This document shows positions 25,248-36,087 of a stretch of 64,000 nt of DNA, piece after piece. Positions within the stretch are counted from its first letter, which is position 1, and each line of letters opens with the position of its first letter. The stretch is from Sutterella sp. (GTDB taxonomy: Bacteria > Pseudomonadota > Gammaproteobacteria > Burkholderiales > Burkholderiaceae_F), in assembly GCA_020025955.1 (NCBI GenBank), contig JAHHRF010000001.1, positions 1-64,000 of the forward strand, in the 5' to 3' direction. Below the pieces are notes generated by a model. The model did not search any database. It was not told where the DNA came from and saw nothing but the letters and a program-made list of their open reading frames with translations. Position numbers and translations under genes: made by a program.

Positions 25248-27616
25248 GTGCAACGACTAGAAAAAAACCGGTCCGTCGAGTGAAGAAAAAAACCTCGTCG
25301 GGCCTTTGGCGTTTTGTGAAGTGGGCTTTAGCCATTGGGGTCTCAGCCGGTCTCAGTGGGCTGTTTTTGCTCATCTTCGTTTTCGCCTACATCTACCATC
25401 AGCTCCCGCCCTTGGATGCGCTCCAGAACTATCATCCGCGCGTGCCGTTGCGCATTTGGAGTGCCGACGGGCAGTTGATGGGGGAATTTGGCCTGGAGCA
25501 TCGTGACTACGTGCCCTTAAAGGATGTGCCGCTCGATGTGCGTCATGCCATTTTGGCCGCCGAAGACGACGGCTTTTATGAGCACCCGGGGATTGAAGTC
25601 ACGGGGATCGTGCGTGCTGCCTTGATCAACGTCTTGACGGGGCGTCGCGGTCAAGGGGGCTCGACCATCACGCAGCAGGTGGCGCGTAACTTCTTCTTAA
25701 CGACGAAGCGTACCTACAAGCGTAAGCTCTACGAAATCGCCATGTCCTTCAAGATTGAGCGCATGCTCACGAAGGATCAGATTCTCGAAATCTATATCAA
25801 CCAGATTTACTTGGGTCAGCGTGCCTATGGGTTCCAGAGTGCGGCACGCACGTACTTTGGTCGCAGCCTCAAGGACCTTTCCATCGGGGAAGCCGCCACG
25901 TTGGCCGGGCTCCCGGTGGCCCCCTCGGCTTACAACCCGATCGTGAATCCGGCCCGCGCCACGATGCGCAAAAACTACGTGCTTCGTCGCATGTACGACT
26001 TGCATTACATCGATGAGATCACCTACACCGCAGAGCGCGCTGCCCCCATGCAGACGCGCCGTGCGCCGAGCCCTGAAGAGTTAGCGGCCTTAGGGGATAC
26101 GGGCGACAAGATCCACGCTAAGTACGCGGCGGAATTAGCCCGTCAGCTCGTCTATGACATCTTCAAGGACGAAACCTATTCGCGTGGGTTAAACGTGTAC
26201 ACCACGATTAACACCAAGGATCAAAATGCGGCGGTAGAAGCCGTGCATCAACAGCTCCAGCGCTACGACCGTAAGTACGGGTACCGTGGTCCTGAAGGCT
26301 TTGTGACGCTCCCTGCCAAGGGTGAAGCCAAGGCTGTAAAGGCGGCGCTCTCGGATATGCGCACCTCGCCCTTTATGGTAGCGGCCGTTGTGAAGCGCGC
26401 CACCCCGAAGGAAATCCAGGTGTGGTTGAGCCCCAATGAAGTCGTCACCTTGGATAAGGCGAGCTTGAAGTTTGGTCGCCACTACTTGGTGGCCCGCAAA
26501 GACAAGAGCCAGTTGCGCCCAGGGGCCTTGGTGCGTGTGACGCGCACCGAGAAGGACGGTTGGACCTTAGCGCAGGTCCCGGAAGTGGAAGCCGCCTTTG
26601 TGGCAGCGAACTCCACCACGGGTGCCGTGCAAGCGCTCGTGGGGGGCTTTGACTTTAATATCAATAAATTCAACCACGTCACCCAAGCTCAGCGTCAGCC
26701 AGGCTCCGCCTTTAAACCCTTTATTTATTCGGCGGCCTTAGAAAAGGGCTTTACGCCTGCGACCATCGTTAACGACGCCCCGATCATGATTGACCCCAAA
26801 TTAACGGGGAACAAGTTGTGGGAGCCGCGCAATTACGAAGGGCGCTTTGATGGGCCCATGCCCTTGCGTCGTGGGTTGGAGCTCTCGAAAAACCTGATTT
26901 CGATTCGCATCCTTCAGGCCATCACCCCGAAGTATGCCCAGCAGTACATCACGCGCTTTGGCTTTGCCGCCAAGGATCATCCGGCGTACTTACCGATGGC
27001 GTTGGGCTCGGGGAGCGTTACCCCCTGGCAGATGCTCGCTGGCTACATGGTGTTTGCTAACGGCGGCTACCGCGTCAAGCCCTACTTGATTGAGCGCGTC
27101 ACGGACGTCAATGGTCGCACCTTGATGCGTAACACCGGTCGCAGCGCCGGGGACGAGTCCATTCGTGCGATTTCGGACGCTAACGCCTTCGTGATGAACT
27201 CCCTCATGCACGGCGTCGCCGTTCGTGGGACGGCACGACGTGCGACGCGAGAGCTGGGTCGCCAGGATATTGCCGGCAAAACCGGTACCACCAATGACGC
27301 GCACGACGCCTGGTTCTGCGGGTACGCGGGCGATCAGGTGGGCGTGGCTTGGTTAGGCTACGACACCCCACGCCGCTTAGGGGCGCGTGAGACGGGTGGC
27401 GGCTTAGCGCTTCCCGTGTGGATTAGCTACATGCAAGTGGCGCTCGCTAACACCCCTGAGGCCGTGCACATCATGCCCTCCTCGGTGGTGGAGCACGACG
27501 GCGAACTCTACTACAAGGATCAAGTGGGGAGCCTCCCCTTGGATGCCAACGGCAACCCCTTGAGCGAAACGCAAGATGCGATTGGTGAGGCGCTCCTCAA
27601 CAATCAAATCTTCTAA
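25244..27616 (+). CDS. ponA: Bifunctional penicillin-binding protein 1A
   Basis: Polymerises and crosslinks peptidoglycan. The 790-residue product starts with GTG. A basic N-terminus and one membrane helix (about 29-52) precede the GT51 transglycosylase domain with EDDGFYEHPG at 107-116 (catalytic Glu 107) and GGSTITQQ at about 137-144. The transpeptidase domain has SAFK in QPGSAFKPF (active Ser), SKN in LELSKNLI and KTGTT. An OB-like insert lies between the domains. It is followed by a strong terminator, and cyaY and lptM lie downstream, as in related betaproteobacteria. Confidence 0.96.
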   Translation: MSATTRKKPVRRVKKKTSSGLWRFVKWALAIGVSAGLSGLFLLIFVFAYIYHQLPPLDALQNYHPRVPLRIWSADGQLMGEFGLEHRDYVPLKDVPLDVRHAILAAEDDGFYEHPGIEVTGIVRAALINVLTGRRGQGGSTITQQVARNFFLTTKRTYKRKLYEIAMSFKIERMLTKDQILEIYINQIYLGQRAYGFQSAARTYFGRSLKDLSIGEAATLAGLPVAPSAYNPIVNPARATMRKNYVLRRMYDLHYIDEITYTAERAAPMQTRRAPSPEELAALGDTGDKIHAKYAAELARQLVYDIFKDETYSRGLNVYTTINTKDQNAAVEAVHQQLQRYDRKYGYRGPEGFVTLPAKGEAKAVKAALSDMRTSPFMVAAVVKRATPKEIQVWLSPNEVVTLDKASLKFGRHYLVARKDKSQLRPGALVRVTRTEKDGWTLAQVPEVEAAFVAANSTTGAVQALVGGFDFNINKFNHVTQAQRQPGSAFKPFIYSAALEKGFTPATIVNDAPIMIDPKLTGNKLWEPRNYEGRFDGPMPLRRGLELSKNLISIRILQAITPKYAQQYITRFGFAAKDHPAYLPMALGSGSVTPWQMLAGYMVFANGGYRVKPYLIERVTDVNGRTLMRNTGRSAGDESIRAISDANAFVMNSLMHGVAVRGTARRATRELGRQDIAGKTGTTNDAHDAWFCGYAGDQVGVAWLGYDTPRRLGARETGGGLALPVWISYMQVALANTPEAVHIMPSSVVEHDGELYYKDQVGSLPLDANGNPLSETQDAIGEALLNNQIF

Positions 27617-27627
27617 GCCCTAAAGCC

Positions 27628-27663
27628 AAAAAGGCACCCTTTCTCTGAAGGGTGCCTTTTTTC
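27628..27663 (+). terminator. Rho-independent terminator of ponA
   Basis: AAAAAGGCACCCT pairs with AGGGTGCCTTTTTT around a seven-base loop, starting about 12 bases after the ponA stop. It may serve cyaY on the other strand as well. Confidence 0.92.
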
Positions 27664-27694
27664 TTGGTAAGTGCTCGAGCAATATCTATTACAC

Positions 27695-28009
27695 TTACAG
27701 CGTGACCTCGACCCCCATGCGGGTGAGTGCCTCGGCGATTACGCTCTCGAGCGTCGCTTCGGTACGCGTGTCGCACCAAGCCTGGCCCGACAGACGGAAA
27801 TGGTGCCCCCCAAAGGGACTGGCAAACCAGATTTCCTGCATAGGCGCCTGAATGTTGACGATGACTTGACGGCCGTCGTCTAATTCAATGGCTAACACAT
27901 GACCGTTGCGAAAGGTTTCACATTCGCCATCGGTTACGGTTTCTACCCATTGCTCAAGGTGCGCAAACTGCGCTTCCGCGAGCGCTAAAAATTCAGACTC
28001 CGTCTGCAT
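27695..28009 (-). CDS. cyaY: CyaY, frataxin-like iron-sulfur assembly factor
   Basis: A 104-residue frataxin homologue that binds iron and modulates IscS-dependent iron-sulfur cluster assembly. The acidic first helix (ESEFLALAEAQFAHLEQWVE) is followed by GHVLAIELDDG, QVIVNIQAPMQEIWFASP and GGHHFRLSGQAWCDTR, matching the strand order of the family. It is divergent from the small lipoprotein gene lptM with 17 bases between starts, the order seen in other betaproteobacteria beside ponA. Confident from pattern and context. Confidence 0.9.
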   Translation of the reverse strand: MQTESEFLALAEAQFAHLEQWVETVTDGECETFRNGHVLAIELDDGRQVIVNIQAPMQEIWFASPFGGHHFRLSGQAWCDTRTEATLESVIAEALTRMGVEVTL

Positions 28010-28026
28010 TACAAGGACTCCTTCTT

Positions 28027-28152
28027 ATGCGAAGCATTATGATTCTTACCGCCTTAGCCACCTTAGGGCTCGCCTTGACGGGCTGTGGTGTCTCGGGGGA
28101 ATTAACGTTACCCACGCCCAGTATCGGCGTTGGGGTCGGGGTGGGTCTCTAA
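28027..28152 (+). CDS. lptM: LptM-type small lipoprotein
   Basis: A 41-codon gene too short for usual gene calls. The product starts MRSIMILTALATLGLALTG with lipobox LTGC and Cys at residue 20, then CGVSGELTLP, which fits the CGxxGxLxLP pattern of LptM (YifL). LptM binds the LptD/E lipopolysaccharide translocon and promotes its oxidative maturation. AAGGA lies about nine bases before the ATG. A glycine/valine-rich end is atypical. In most relatives lysA follows directly; here a terminator follows instead. Confidence 0.82.
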   Translation: MRSIMILTALATLGLALTGCGVSGELTLPTPSIGVGVGVGL

Positions 28153-28171
28153 ACACTCTACCCTGGTGGAT

Positions 28172-28216
28172 AAAGCGATGGCGAGGGCACACCCCTTTGG
28201 TCCATCGCTTTTTTTA
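28172..28216. terminator. Bidirectional terminator between lptM and hslR
   Basis: AAAGCGATGG (28172-28181) pairs with CCATCGCTTT (28202-28211), followed by T residues on the plus strand. It lies 19 bases after lptM and immediately before the hslR stop on the other strand. Confidence 0.85.
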
Positions 28217-28221
28217 TTTCG

Positions 28222-28617
28222 TTAGTCGTCAAAGCCGTCGAACGAAACGGCCTCCATACGACGGCGATCGCGCTTCGTGGGGCGTCCCTTGGGGATGGCG
28301 TGCGCGGGCTCAAAGGCGACCTTCATGGCGTCTTTCTTTTGCGTACGCTTTAAAAGGCTTTCCGCCGTCTCCTCATAGAGCGTTTGAGCGACGGGAGCGG
28401 GGCCACGGACGCTGGAAAGGCCCTTTACCACCACCACGAAGTGCTCGTCCCCACGGTCGATTTCAAGGGTGTCACCGACTTTCACATCACGACTCGCTTT
28501 CATGCGTTGGCCACCGAGCGCACGCACACGCCCCAGTCCCACCGCCTCTTGGGCGACGGAGCGGGTCTTAAAAAAGCGCGCAGCCCAAAGCCATTTATCA
28601 ATTCGCATCGCGTCCAT
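28222..28617 (-). CDS. hslR: Heat shock protein 15, S4-domain ribosome rescue protein
   Basis: Hsp15 binds free 50S subunits carrying a nascent chain-tRNA and helps recycle them after heat stress. I chose the start at 28617 (131 residues) because the protein then begins MDAMRIDKWLWAARFFKTRS, the S4 RNA-binding motif start, with GAGGA upstream; the frame is open 46 codons further into the spacer. The basic C-terminal tail (KGRPTKRDRRR) is typical of Hsp15. Confidence 0.9.
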   Translation of the reverse strand: MDAMRIDKWLWAARFFKTRSVAQEAVGLGRVRALGGQRMKASRDVKVGDTLEIDRGDEHFVVVVKGLSSVRGPAPVAQTLYEETAESLLKRTQKKDAMKVAFEPAHAIPKGRPTKRDRRRMEAVSFDGFDD

Positions 28618-28682
28618 GCTGTGGCGTATCCTCAAGAAAACGAAACCCCCAACGGGTGGAAGTTTCATTTTACAGGCAAACA

Positions 28683-28719
28683 AAAAGCCCGAGGGCGACA
28701 AAGCGCGCCATCGGGCTTT
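28683..28719 (-). terminator. Terminator after rplQ
   Basis: On the minus strand AAAGCCCGA pairs with TCGGGCTT and is followed by TTTTTG. It lies past the rplQ stop (28771) and before hslR, ending the ribosomal-protein block. Confidence 0.8.
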
Positions 28720-28770
28720 AAGCATTTTGTGTCGAAGGGTTCTAAAACCCATCAATCAACGAAACCTAAA

Positions 28771-29157
28771 TTAGGCTTCCTTGACTTCTTCAACCACTTC
28801 AGCCTTTTCCACGAGTTCCATGTAGGCCATCGGAGCGTTGTCGCCAACACGGTAGCCCATCTTGAGGATACGGGTGTAGCCGCCGTTGCGGTTAGCAAAG
28901 CGGGGGCCGATTTCGTTGAAGAGCTTCACAACGATTTCACGATCGCGGAGGCGGTTGAAAGCCAAACGCTTGTTCGCAACGGTCGGGTTCTTAGCGAGCG
29001 TGATCATCGGTTCGACGACACGGCGAAGTTCCTTAGCCTTAGGAAGGGTGGTCTTGATGGCTTCGTGGCGAAGCAAGGAGACCATCATGTTGCGGAGCAT
29101 AGCCAAGCGGTGAGCGCTGGTGCGGTTGAGCTTACGAAGACCGTGACGGTGACGCAT
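28771..29157 (-). CDS. rplQ: 50S ribosomal protein L17
   Basis: Large-subunit protein near the exit tunnel. I set the start at 29157 so the product (128 residues) begins [20 protein letters not shown], the universal L17 start; the frame extends 21 codons into the leader. It is the last gene of the block but is separated from rpoA by 302 bases that contain several hairpins, unlike the tight rpoA-rplQ pair of enterics. Confidence 0.98.
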   Translation of the reverse strand: MRHRHGLRKLNRTSAHRLAMLRNMMVSLLRHEAIKTTLPKAKELRRVVEPMITLAKNPTVANKRLAFNRLRDREIVVKLFNEIGPRFANRNGGYTRILKMGYRVGDNAPMAYMELVEKAEVVEEVKEA

Positions 29158-29459
29158 AGTAAATACCTCTGTATAAATGTTTTCTTTAAAGGATTGCTTC
29201 GAAAAAAAGAAGAGAAGCAATCAATTCACCGGCCCCGACTCTTCTATCCGTTGGAGGCGCTGTCCTTAAAAGGCGAGCGGTCACTCCGATGGCGGACGGG
29301 TACCGATAAGGCGTTGATTCTACAAGAAAAGAAAACGCCGTGCAATTAAAAAACGACGCTGAAAGCTCAACGTCGTTTTTTCGTTTGAAAGACGGGCGAA
29401 TTCGTGTCCGTCCGTCTTTCAAAGCTCTCCGTGAAGGAGAGCTTTATGTCGAAGTCGAA
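29158..29459 (-). promoter_or_regulatory. Hairpin-rich rpoA-rplQ spacer
   Basis: 302 bases without a gene. In transcription order: AAAGCTCTCC/GGAGAGCTTT (29421-29445), GAAAGACGG/CCGTCTTTC (29387-29420), an 11-bp AAAAAACGACG/CGTCGTTTTTT stem (29348-29381) whose T-run makes a good terminator, and GATTGCTTC/GAAGCAATC (29192-29222) in the rplQ leader, ahead of its start. If the third hairpin terminates, rplQ needs its own promoter, which I cannot identify. Confidence 0.6.
29348..29381 (-). terminator. Terminator after rpoA
   Basis: A perfect 11-bp stem (29348-29358 with 29371-29381), 12-base loop and T-run on the minus strand; it is the strongest hairpin in the rpoA-rplQ spacer. Confidence 0.75.
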
Positions 29460-30479
29460 TTACTTCTTGAAGCCAGGGGCCACTAAGCGGTCCTGAGCAG
29501 GCGGCCAGTTGTCGAGACGGCTACCGAGCGTAAGACCATGAGCGGCCAAGACTTCCTTGATTTCCATCAAGGACTTACGACCCAAGTTCGGGGTCTTGAG
29601 CAATTCGTTTTCGGTGCGCTGGATAAGGTCACCGATGCGTTCGATCTTTTCAGCCTTCAAGCAGTTAGCCGAGCGAACCGTGAGTTCGAGGTCGTCAACC
29701 GGACGCAAGAGGATCGGATCCAAGGGAGGCGGCTGATCGGCTTCAGGCACTTCGGCTTCAGCGCTGGTGGGTTCATTGGTGATGGAACCAAAGACCGCGA
29801 GCTGTTCCTGAAGGATACGGACGGCTTCGTGAAGGGCGTCTTCCGGACCCACGGCACCGTTCGTTTCGATCGTCATTTCGAGCTTGTCAAGGTCGGTGCG
29901 CTGCTGAACGCGAGCGGCCTGAACCTGGTAAGCCACGCGGCGGATCGGGGAGAAGGAAGCATCCATGATGATGCGACCCAAGGCGCTCTTGGAGTAGTCG
30001 TCGCGGAAAGCGCGAACGTCACCCGGCTGATAGCCACGGCCCGTTTCCACCTTCACCTGCATGTCAAGACGGCCACCGGAGAGGTTGGCGATGACGTGCT
30101 CGGGGTTGATGATCGTCACATCGTGCGGCAATTCGAAGTCGGCAGCGGTCACAACGCCTTCACCTTCACGGTGGAGCTTCAACGTGACTTCATCACGACC
30201 TTCGAGCTTGAAAACCACGCCCTTCAAGTTCAAGAGGATGTCCACAACGTCTTCCATGACGCCGTCGATCTGGGAGTATTCATGAACCACACCGCTGATC
30301 TGAACTTCCGTCGGTGCGTAACCGATCATGGAGCTCATCAAAATACGGCGAAGTGCGTTGCCTAACGTGTGGCCATAGCCACGTTCAAACGGTTCAAGCG
30401 TAATAACGGCGCTGTTAGGATCCGTTTCGCTAAGCTGCACGTCCACGCTGGTGGGCTGCAAAAGGGCGATATTTGCCAT
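29460..30479 (-). CDS. rpoA: RNA polymerase alpha subunit
   Basis: Assembles RNA polymerase and contacts UP elements and activators. The 339-residue product has the assembly domain with [20 protein letters not shown] (about 28-48), a linker, and the C-terminal domain with [19 protein letters not shown] and [16 protein letters not shown], including the Arg/Asn residues that bind DNA. Length is normal for Burkholderiales. It lies 288 bases downstream of rpsD with hairpins between them. Confidence 0.98.
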   Translation of the reverse strand: MANIALLQPTSVDVQLSETDPNSAVITLEPFERGYGHTLGNALRRILMSSMIGYAPTEVQISGVVHEYSQIDGVMEDVVDILLNLKGVVFKLEGRDEVTLKLHREGEGVVTAADFELPHDVTIINPEHVIANLSGGRLDMQVKVETGRGYQPGDVRAFRDDYSKSALGRIIMDASFSPIRRVAYQVQAARVQQRTDLDKLEMTIETNGAVGPEDALHEAVRILQEQLAVFGSITNEPTSAEAEVPEADQPPPLDPILLRPVDDLELTVRSANCLKAEKIERIGDLIQRTENELLKTPNLGRKSLMEIKEVLAAHGLTLGSRLDNWPPAQDRLVAPGFKK

Positions 30480-30767
30480 GAGTGTTAATCCTTTAATATT
30501 CCGGCCGGCGCGTTAAGCCGACAGACGAATGGGATTGGGAGCGTAAAAGTGACGCCAGGCTCCCTGGTCATTTTGGCGTCGTTAATTCTCGATTTTAATC
30601 GATTCCGATCGGCACTGTCGCCAATACCGATGGGAATCGAGTGGTGGGAAAAAGCCACCACGTCGAAAGAACGAAAACGCGGCCGAGGGGACCGCGTTTC
30701 GATTTTTCTGCCACTGTGAGCATTGCCGGCCGACGCACTACATCGGCCGAACAGTCCATAAGGACAA
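30480..30767 (-). promoter_or_regulatory. rpsD-rpoA spacer with two large hairpins
   Basis: TCGATTCCGATCGG (30599-30612) pairs with CCGATGGGAATCGA (30627-30640) over 14 positions with one mismatch. CGAAAACGCGG (30672-30682) pairs with CCGCGTTTCG (30692-30701) with one bulge, but its T-tract is on the plus strand. No gene is present. Possible S4- or processing-related regulation of rpoA; not proven. Confidence 0.5.
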
Positions 30768-31394
<627 letters not shown>

Positions 31395-31492
31395 TTAAAA
31401 ATGCCTCTTTATCCTGTAGGTAACCCCTACATTCAGTTCACATGCCTCAGTAATGCAGTGAACACGGGGGATTCAACAGAAATTGTTAAAAA

Positions 31493-31900
31493 TTAAACGC
31501 GACGGCGCTTGGAGGGGCGAACACCGTTATGCGGAACCGGCGTCACGTCCTGGATGGACGTCACACGGATACCGAGTGCATTCAATGCACGAACGGAGGA
31601 TTCGCGACCAGGACCGGGACCCCAAATACGGACTTCAACGTTCTTGAGACCGTATTCAAGAGCAATCTTGCCAGCCACGTCAGCAGCAACCTGTGCAGCG
31701 AACGGGGTGGACTTGCGGGAGCCCTTAAAGCCCTGAGCACCGGAGGACGACGCAGCGATAGCGTTGCCCTGGCGATCAGTGATCGTGATGATGGTGTTGT
31801 TGAAGGAAGCGTGAACGTGAGCGATACCTTCCGTCACGACCTTCTTGACCTTCTTACGAGCACGCTGCCCAGCAGCCTGCTTGGAATTATTGCCAGCCAT
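31493..31900 (-). CDS. rpsK: 30S ribosomal protein S11
   Basis: Platform protein near the E site. The 135-residue product has the conserved [18 protein letters not shown] and [17 protein letters not shown] segments and the basic end SKRRRV. It starts 12 bases after rpsM. Confidence 0.98.
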   Translation of the reverse strand: MAGNNSKQAAGQRARKKVKKVVTEGIAHVHASFNNTIITITDRQGNAIAASSSGAQGFKGSRKSTPFAAQVAADVAGKIALEYGLKNVEVRIWGPGPGRESSVRALNALGIRVTSIQDVTPVPHNGVRPSKRRRV

Positions 31901-31912
31901 ACTTATCCTTTA

Positions 31913-32278
31913 TTACTTCTTGAGCGTCACACCGGCCTTACGCGGGCCTTTGCGGGTGCGAGCATTAGTACGGGTACGCTGACCACGGCAGGGCAAGCCC
32001 TTGCGGTGGCGCATGCCACGGTACGTCCCAAGGTCGATAAGACGCTTGATCGAGAGCTGAACCTCACGACGCAAGTCACCTTCGACAGTGAAACTGTTGA
32101 CCTGTTCACGGATCTTTTCGAGTTCTTCGTCGGAGAGATCCTTGATCTTCTTGGAAAATTCAATGCCACAGTTGTTCAGGATTTCCTGAGCGCGCGAACG
32201 GCCGATGCCATAGATGGCGGTCAAACCGATTTCGCAGTGCTGCTGCGGCGGAATATTAATACCGGCGATACGTGCCAT
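31913..32278 (-). CDS. rpsM: 30S ribosomal protein S13
   Basis: Head protein contacting the P-site tRNA and the 50S subunit. The 121-residue product begins [14 protein letters not shown] and ends in a basic tail; [19 protein letters not shown] is conserved. It starts 11 bases after rpmJ. In enterics the alpha operon leader lies just upstream; here rpmJ fills that position. Confidence 0.98.
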   Translation of the reverse strand: MARIAGINIPPQQHCEIGLTAIYGIGRSRAQEILNNCGIEFSKKIKDLSDEELEKIREQVNSFTVEGDLRREVQLSIKRLIDLGTYRGMRHRKGLPCRGQRTRTNARTRKGPRKAGVTLKK

Positions 32279-32289
32279 TTTTTACCTCT

Positions 32290-32403
32290 TTAGCCTTGAC
32301 GCTGCTTGTGACGCGGATCGGAGCAGATCACGCGGACAACGCCTTTACGCTTGATGATTTTGCACTTGCGGCACATCTTTTTTACCGAAGCGTTAACCTT
32401 CAT
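32290..32403 (-). CDS. rpmJ: 50S ribosomal protein L36
   Basis: A 37-residue zinc-binding ribosomal protein: [20 protein letters not shown] at the start, then [17 protein letters not shown]. The ligands Cys 11, Cys 14, Cys 27 and His 32 are intact, so this is the zinc-containing (C+) form. It is separated from secY by 225 bases of hairpins rather than by the usual infA gene. Confidence 0.96.
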   Translation of the reverse strand: MKVNASVKKMCRKCKIIKRKGVVRVICSDPRHKQRQG

Positions 32404-32628
32404 TCTCATCTCCACGTGCAATTACGCACGGATTATCAATGCCCTCGTGGCAGAAACCGTAAAGATTACTTCAAGTTTCTGTTGAATGCAAGTCAGAATG
32501 GCAACGTAGTGCATTGAGATTCAAATTTACATTCATTTGACGGATAAAGGGTGACCCAATGGTCACCCATTTATCCAACCCACGGTGACGGGGTTGCCCC
32601 CGTCGGCATTGGGTGTTATGCCGACTTT
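32404..32628 (-). promoter_or_regulatory. secY-rpmJ spacer with competing hairpins
   Basis: No gene and no infA. GTCGGCAT/ATGCCGAC (32602-32609 with 32618-32625) and GACGGGG/CCCCGTC (32587-32593 with 32598-32604) share bases 32602-32604 and so cannot both form. A third stem, about 15 bp with one bulge (32541-32555 with 32560-32575 approximately; GGTGACC/GGTCACC core), lies nearer rpmJ. The arrangement resembles an attenuator, but no ligand is known. Confidence 0.5.
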
Positions 32629-33954
<1,326 letters not shown>

Positions 33955-33977
33955 GTCGGATTCCTCTCTGGTAAAGC

Positions 33978-34418
33978 TTATTCGCTGTCAGCCACGGAAC
34001 CACCAGCTGCTTCGATCGCAGCACGGGCACCCTTGGTGACACCAAGACCGCGAACGATCACCTTGCGGGTGAGTTCACCCGAGAGGATCACGCGAGCAGC
34101 CAAAGCGCGGGAAGAAACGATGCCGGCAGACTGAAGAATGCCGAGATCAATCTCTTCAACGCCAATCTTTTCCAGGTCGGAAAGACGAACCACTTCACAA
34201 TAGCGGCGGGTCATCGAGGTGAAACCACGCTTCGGAAGACGGCGATACATAGGCATCTGGCCGCCTTCAAAACCTACCTTGTGGAAGCCGCCAGCACGGG
34301 ACTTCTGACCCTTGTGGCCACGACCAGCGGTCTTGCCCAAGCCAGAACCCACACCGCGACCAACGCGGCGAGCGGGCTTCTTAGAGCCCTCAGCGGGCTT
34401 AATCGTATTTAAACGCAT
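33978..34418 (-). CDS. rplO: 50S ribosomal protein L15
   Basis: Late-assembly large-subunit protein. The 146-residue product has the glycine/arginine-rich [22 protein letters not shown]-type N-terminal extension and [18 protein letters not shown]. It starts 16 bases after rpmD. Confidence 0.98.
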   Translation of the reverse strand: MRLNTIKPAEGSKKPARRVGRGVGSGLGKTAGRGHKGQKSRAGGFHKVGFEGGQMPMYRRLPKRGFTSMTRRYCEVVRLSDLEKIGVEEIDLGILQSAGIVSSRALAARVILSGELTRKVIVRGLGVTKGARAAIEAAGGSVADSE

Positions 34419-34434
34419 TGATACTACCTCTTGA

Positions 34435-34617
34435 TCATTCGGCGCGTACTAAGAACGCAACTTTTTTGATCATGCCACGGACTTCAGGCGTATCCACGAG
34501 CACGCGGGAGTGGTTGAGCTTCTTCAAGCCCAAGCCACGAACCGTAGCGCGGTGGTCAGCATTCGTGCCGATGGGGCTCTTAACAAGAGTAACCTTAACG
34601 GTCTTCTTTTCGGACAT
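34435..34617 (-). CDS. rpmD: 50S ribosomal protein L30
   Basis: A 60-residue large-subunit protein with [20 protein letters not shown] and [21 protein letters not shown], which match the family over its full length. It starts 16 bases after rpsE. Confidence 0.97.
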   Translation of the reverse strand: MSEKKTVKVTLVKSPIGTNADHRATVRGLGLKKLNHSRVLVDTPEVRGMIKKVAFLVRAE

Positions 34618-34633
34618 GTCTGGTTTCTCCTAA

Positions 34634-35155
34634 TTAGCCGAACAGCTCTTCGACCGTCTTGCCACGCTTGGCAGCAATGTCGGACGGGCTGTGGAGGTTA
34701 GCGAGAGCGTTGATGGTAGCGCGAACCAAGTTGTACGGGTTCGTGGAACCATAGGCCTTCGCCACCACGTCACGGATACCGACAGCATCGCACACAGCGC
34801 GCATCGGACCACCAGCGATCACACCGGTACCTTCGGAAGCGGGCATCATGATGACGCGGGAAGCGCCATGACGACCTTCAACCTGGTGGTGGATCGTGCC
34901 ATTCTTGAGCGGGACGCGGATCATGGAGTTGCGAGCGCGCTCCATGGCCTTAGAAACGGACTGCGGCACTTCGCGGGACTTACCCGTACCCATACCGATG
35001 CGACCGTCGCCGTCACCAACAACCGTAAGAGCAGCGAACGCGAGGATACGACCACCCTTAACAACCTTCGTGACGCGGTTAACCGCGATCATCTTTTCAC
35101 GCAGACCGTCGCCCTGTTCGTCGACCATCTGGTTTTTACCTTGAACGTTAGCCAT
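34634..35155 (-). CDS. rpsE: 30S ribosomal protein S5
   Basis: Contributes to the mRNA entry site and decoding accuracy. The 173-residue product contains [19 protein letters not shown] and [18 protein letters not shown], including the loop where spectinomycin-resistance changes occur in other bacteria; the loop here looks wild type. It starts 11 bases after rplR. Confidence 0.98.
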   Translation of the reverse strand: MANVQGKNQMVDEQGDGLREKMIAVNRVTKVVKGGRILAFAALTVVGDGDGRIGMGTGKSREVPQSVSKAMERARNSMIRVPLKNGTIHHQVEGRHGASRVIMMPASEGTGVIAGGPMRAVCDAVGIRDVVAKAYGSTNPYNLVRATINALANLHSPSDIAAKRGKTVEELFG

Positions 35156-35166
35156 TTCGACCTGCC

Positions 35167-35523
35167 TTAGAACTTGAGGCCGGCTTCACGCGCTGCGTCA
35201 GCAAGCGCGGCCACGCGGCCATGGTAACGGTAGCCGGAACGGTCAAAAGCGACGGTTTCGAGACCGGCAGCCTTAGCCTTTTCGGCGAGACGCGTGCCGA
35301 TGAACTTAGCGGCGGCAACGTTGCCACCGTTAGCGATCTGAGCACGCACTTCAGGTTCGACCGTGGAGGCCGAGACCAGCGTACGACCGTTGTCGGCCGA
35401 AATGATGCTGGCGTAAATGTGCAGGTTGGTGCGATGAACCGTCAGACGATCGACCTTCTGCAACAGAATGCGAGCGCGCGTAGCACGAGCACGGCGCAAG
35501 CGGCTTTGTTTTTTGTTGATCAT
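35167..35523 (-). CDS. rplR: 50S ribosomal protein L18
   Basis: Binds 5S rRNA. The 118-residue product has the basic N-terminus ([18 protein letters not shown]), the [13 protein letters not shown] strand and the family end [20 protein letters not shown]. It starts 14 bases after rplF. Confidence 0.98.
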   Translation of the reverse strand: MINKKQSRLRRARATRARILLQKVDRLTVHRTNLHIYASIISADNGRTLVSASTVEPEVRAQIANGGNVAAAKFIGTRLAEKAKAAGLETVAFDRSGYRYHGRVAALADAAREAGLKF

Positions 35524-35537
35524 ATTAATCGCCCCGA

Positions 35538-36071
35538 TTACTTCTTCTTGGTTTCCTTGATAACCACGACTTCATCGACATAACGAACACCCTTGCCCTT
35601 ATAGGGTTCAGGCTTACGGTATGCACGAATTTCAGCTGCGGTCTGACCCACCTTCTGCTTGTCAGCGCCCTTGATGACGATTTCCGTCTGGCTGGGGGTT
35701 TCTGCCTTCACACCGGCCGGCATCTTGTGCGCGATCGGGTGGGAGAAGCCCAACGAGAGGTTAAGAACGTCACCCTGAGCCTGGGCACGGAAGCCCACGC
35801 CGACGAGCTTGAGGCTCTTCTGGAAGCCCACCGAGCAACCCTTGAACATGTCGGCCACGAGGGCGCGCATGGTACCAGCGTTGGCGTTAGCCGCGCGGGA
35901 TTCATCAAGGGGAGCAAAGTGCAAGGCGCCATCTTCTTCCTTGATCGAAACCAAGGGGAGGATGTGCATGGAAACTTCACCAACGGGACCCTTAACGGTG
36001 ATGTTGGCATCCGTCATGGTGTAAGAAACACCGTTGACGAGCTGAACCGGATTCTTAGCAATACGACTCAT
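35538..36071 (-). CDS. rplF: 50S ribosomal protein L6
   Basis: Binds 23S rRNA near the sarcin-ricin loop. The start at 36071 gives 177 residues beginning [15 protein letters not shown], as in other L6 proteins; the frame is open 23 codons further upstream into rpsH. The C-terminal [19 protein letters not shown] is conserved. Confidence 0.98.
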   Translation of the reverse strand: MSRIAKNPVQLVNGVSYTMTDANITVKGPVGEVSMHILPLVSIKEEDGALHFAPLDESRAANANAGTMRALVADMFKGCSVGFQKSLKLVGVGFRAQAQGDVLNLSLGFSHPIAHKMPAGVKAETPSQTEIVIKGADKQKVGQTAAEIRAYRKPEPYKGKGVRYVDEVVVIKETKKK

Positions 36072-36087
36072 TTCTACACTCCTCGGG

